Positions 63,606 to 64,000 of a stretch of DNA of 64,000 nucleotides are shown here, in pieces. How positions within the stretch are numbered: position 1 is the stretch's first letter; every line of letters starts with the position of its first letter. Source of the DNA: Methylobacillus methanolivorans (GTDB lineage Bacteria; Pseudomonadota; Gammaproteobacteria; Burkholderiales; Methylophilaceae). A model generated the notes under the pieces. That model worked only from the letters and a program-made list of their open reading frames with translations. It did no database searches and had not been told where the DNA came from. The position numbers and the translations under genes were made by a program. The DNA is taken from assembly GCF_044751345.1 (NCBI RefSeq), contig NZ_JBIWXY010000001.1, forward strand, positions 186,001 through 250,000, given 5' to 3'.

Positions 63606-64000
63606 TTAAGTCTTCTGGATGACGATGTTGGGGAACTTGCTGCTGTAATCCTGGCTTAAGGCGGCAAGCTTGACTGCGGCGCGGCGAGCGATAGTTTTGT
63701 AAGTGTTGGCAATCTGGCCTGTCGGGTCGGCCACTACGGTAGGTTTGCCGCTATCAGTTTCTTCGCGGATACGGATATCCAGCGGTAGGCTGCCTAAGAG
63801 CTCGCTGTTATAGTCAGCGCACATTTTTGCCGCACCGCCAGTGCCGAAAATATGTTCTTCATGTCCGCATTGTGAGCAGATGTGCGTGCTCATGTTCTCG
63901 ACAATACCGAGTATCGGAATACCCACTTTCTCAAACATCTTAAGCCCCTTGCGTGCGTCCAGCAGTGCAATGTCCTGTGGGGTGGTGACGATGATAGCGC
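63606..64000 (-). CDS. Mrp/ApbC family Fe-S cluster carrier ATPase, 3' part
   Basis: The frame is open to the right edge of the window, so only the C-terminal 131 or so residues are visible. Diagnostic stretches are AIIVTTPQDIALLDARKGLKMF, VGIPILGIVENMSTHICSQCGHEEHIFGTGG and LGSLPLDIRIREETDSGKPTVV. The CSQC pair is the cluster-binding CxxC of the family. These P-loop proteins carry 4Fe-4S clusters to target enzymes. The P-loop itself lies outside the window. Confidence 0.94.
   Translation of the reverse strand, partial: AIIVTTPQDIALLDARKGLKMFEKVGIPILGIVENMSTHICSQCGHEEHIFGTGGAAKMCADYNSELLGSLPLDIRIREETDSGKPTVVADPTGQIANTYKTIARRAAVKLAALSQDYSSKFPNIVIQKT

Overview
The window reads as a chromosomal segment of an obligate or near-obligate methylotroph of the betaproteobacterial family Methylophilaceae (Methylobacillus-like). 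The taxonomic call is inference. It rests on a lanthanide-type PQQ methanol dehydrogenase (xoxF), a gnd-zwf / pgl set suited to the dissimilatory (cyclic) ribulose monophosphate route, a phosphoketolase, and betaproteobacterial-looking housekeeping genes. No tRNA, rRNA, CRISPR array, insertion sequence or integrase was recognised. Both ends cut genes: htpG on the left and an Mrp/ApbC ATPase on the right.

Layout. 1-4.5 kb: htpG 3' end, a stand-alone cysteine-free rpsD, then a Fur-box-preceded operon of a small Cys protein, tonB, exbB and exbD. 4.8-12.2 kb: glycogen phosphorylase, a DUF4197 protein, small enzymes and an SMR transporter, a membrane EEP-family protein, and a diguanylate cyclase. 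12.4-18.3 kb: a FecI/FecR/TonB-receptor surface-signalling set with an unusually large receptor, a tiny Trp-rich membrane ORF and cytochrome b561. 18.6-28.7 kb: purL, an ankyrin protein, a PQQ-type sugar dehydrogenase-like lipoprotein, a CynX-type transporter, an SMP-30-like propeller, and an XRE regulator with two matching operators. 28.8-33.5 kb: a second, siderophore-type TonB receptor and xfp. 33.6-37.3 kb: a three-gene contractile-injection remnant or module (sheath, VgrG-like spike, PAAR). 37.4-44.3 kb: a DUF455 protein, an AcoR-type sigma-54 activator divergent from xoxF, and ccoG. 44.4-51.4 kb: alaA, hom, thrC, thyA and a GGDEF-EAL protein. 51.5-56.6 kb: a PepSY protein, a YjfB-like protein, a small membrane protein, and a glrR/yfhG/glrK two-component set. 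56.7-64 kb: folA, a basic amino acid decarboxylase, dcd, zwf, gnd, pgl and mrp.

How parts fit together. Outer-membrane uptake is a theme: one energising complex (TonB-ExbB-ExbD) under a Fur-like site could drive both TonB receptors, one of which has its own sigma/anti-sigma pair. Carbon metabolism includes methanol oxidation (XoxF), oxidative sugar-phosphate enzymes (Zwf, Pgl, Gnd), phosphoketolase and glycogen breakdown.

The most informative regulatory reading is two sigma-54 circuits. (1) xoxF has an exact TGGCAC-N5-TTGC promoter in the intergenic region it shares with a divergent AcoR-type activator. (2) Downstream of glrR lie two phased GTCTC-N6-GAGAC palindromes and a near-consensus sigma-54 promoter pointing at a small membrane protein gene, which nominates that gene as a GlrR target. 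The sheath-spike-PAAR module, which lacks tube, baseplate and ATPase genes, is the best candidate for an unusual system.
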